From Clostridia bacterium (GTDB lineage: Bacteria; Bacillota; Clostridia; Oscillospirales; CAG-272): 5,954 nt of DNA. The DNA lies in the NCBI GenBank assembly GCA_017395885.1, contig JAFQNM010000135.1, positions 1 through 5,954 of the forward strand. The letters run 5' to 3'. The stretch's first letter is position 1; the number at the start of each line of letters is the position of its first letter. The notes beneath the pieces were generated by a model. It did no database searches. It was not told where the DNA came from and worked only from the letters and a program-made list of their open reading frames with translations. Shown here piece after piece: positions 5,862-5,954 of the stretch. The translations under genes and the position numbers were made by a program.

Positions 5862-5954
5862 ATGCGACGCGTTTCAAGACAGATCAATGCAGGCGGCCTG
5901 CTCATCGGTGCAGATGCCCCCATCAGCGTTCAGTCCATGACAAATATCCCTGCC
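5862..5954 (+). CDS. ispG: 4-hydroxy-3-methylbut-2-en-1-yl diphosphate synthase (first 31 codons, runs off the right edge)
   Basis: IspG (GcpE) is the iron-sulfur enzyme that reduces and opens methylerythritol cyclodiphosphate to HMBDP, the penultimate step of the MEP pathway. Only the N-terminus is inside the window. It is recognisable from the family opening: a basic start RRVSRQINAGG, then IGADAPISVQSMTN at 15-28, which begins the TIM-barrel. The iron-sulfur Cys residues lie in the missing C-terminal part, so activity cannot be judged here. The start has AAAGGA (5850-5855) 6 nt before the ATG. The 36-nt gap after rseP holds no terminator, so it is most likely cotranscribed with dxr and rseP. 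Confidence 0.93.
   Translation, partial: MRRVSRQINAGGLLIGADAPISVQSMTNIPA

Overview
The window is a densely packed chromosomal segment of a Gram-positive-type bacterium. Its main content is a housekeeping operon read left to right: pyrH - frr - uppS - cdsA - dxr - rseP - ispG (ispG runs off the right edge). This gene order is typical of Bacillota. The Shine-Dalgarno-led starts, the moderate GC content with Val codons mostly GTT, and the reductoisomerase/protease/IspG order point to class Clostridia, plausibly an Oscillospirales/Ruminococcaceae-like gut lineage. The phylum is a fairly safe call. The family is inference from motif flavour and codon use and would need a similarity search.

Layout: 1-279 is the 5' part of a divergent minus-strand gene for a small membrane protein with an acidic tail, which I do not recognise. 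280-467 is a divergent intergenic region with two well-formed sigma-A-type promoters, one per direction. 468-1172 is pyrH (UMP kinase) and 1195-1749 is frr (ribosome recycling factor). A 119-nt gap follows with a 15-bp hairpin and a displaced T-tract, possibly a leaky terminator. 1869-2609 is uppS. A 77-nt gap then carries a consensus -10 box with a partial -35 box and small competing hairpins. 2687-3538 is cdsA, 3559-4746 dxr, 4782-5825 rseP and 5862 to the edge ispG, with gaps of 20-36 nt.

How the genes fit together: dxr and ispG encode two steps of the MEP isoprenoid pathway. UppS uses the product (IPP) to make the C55 undecaprenyl carrier for cell-wall synthesis, CdsA makes CDP-diacylglycerol for phospholipids, and RseP is the intramembrane site-2 metalloprotease of envelope signalling. 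PyrH and Frr supply pyrimidine nucleotides and ribosome recycling. All seven operon genes look intact, with family-typical lengths and the expected catalytic residues (ispG is cut by the window). pyrH leads the transcription unit here, and the commonly linked rpsB-tsf genes are not upstream.

I found no mobile element, CRISPR array, RNA gene or novel system. The points worth a second look are regulatory (the divergent promoters, the frr-uppS hairpin, and a probable internal promoter before cdsA) and the unrecognised divergent membrane protein.
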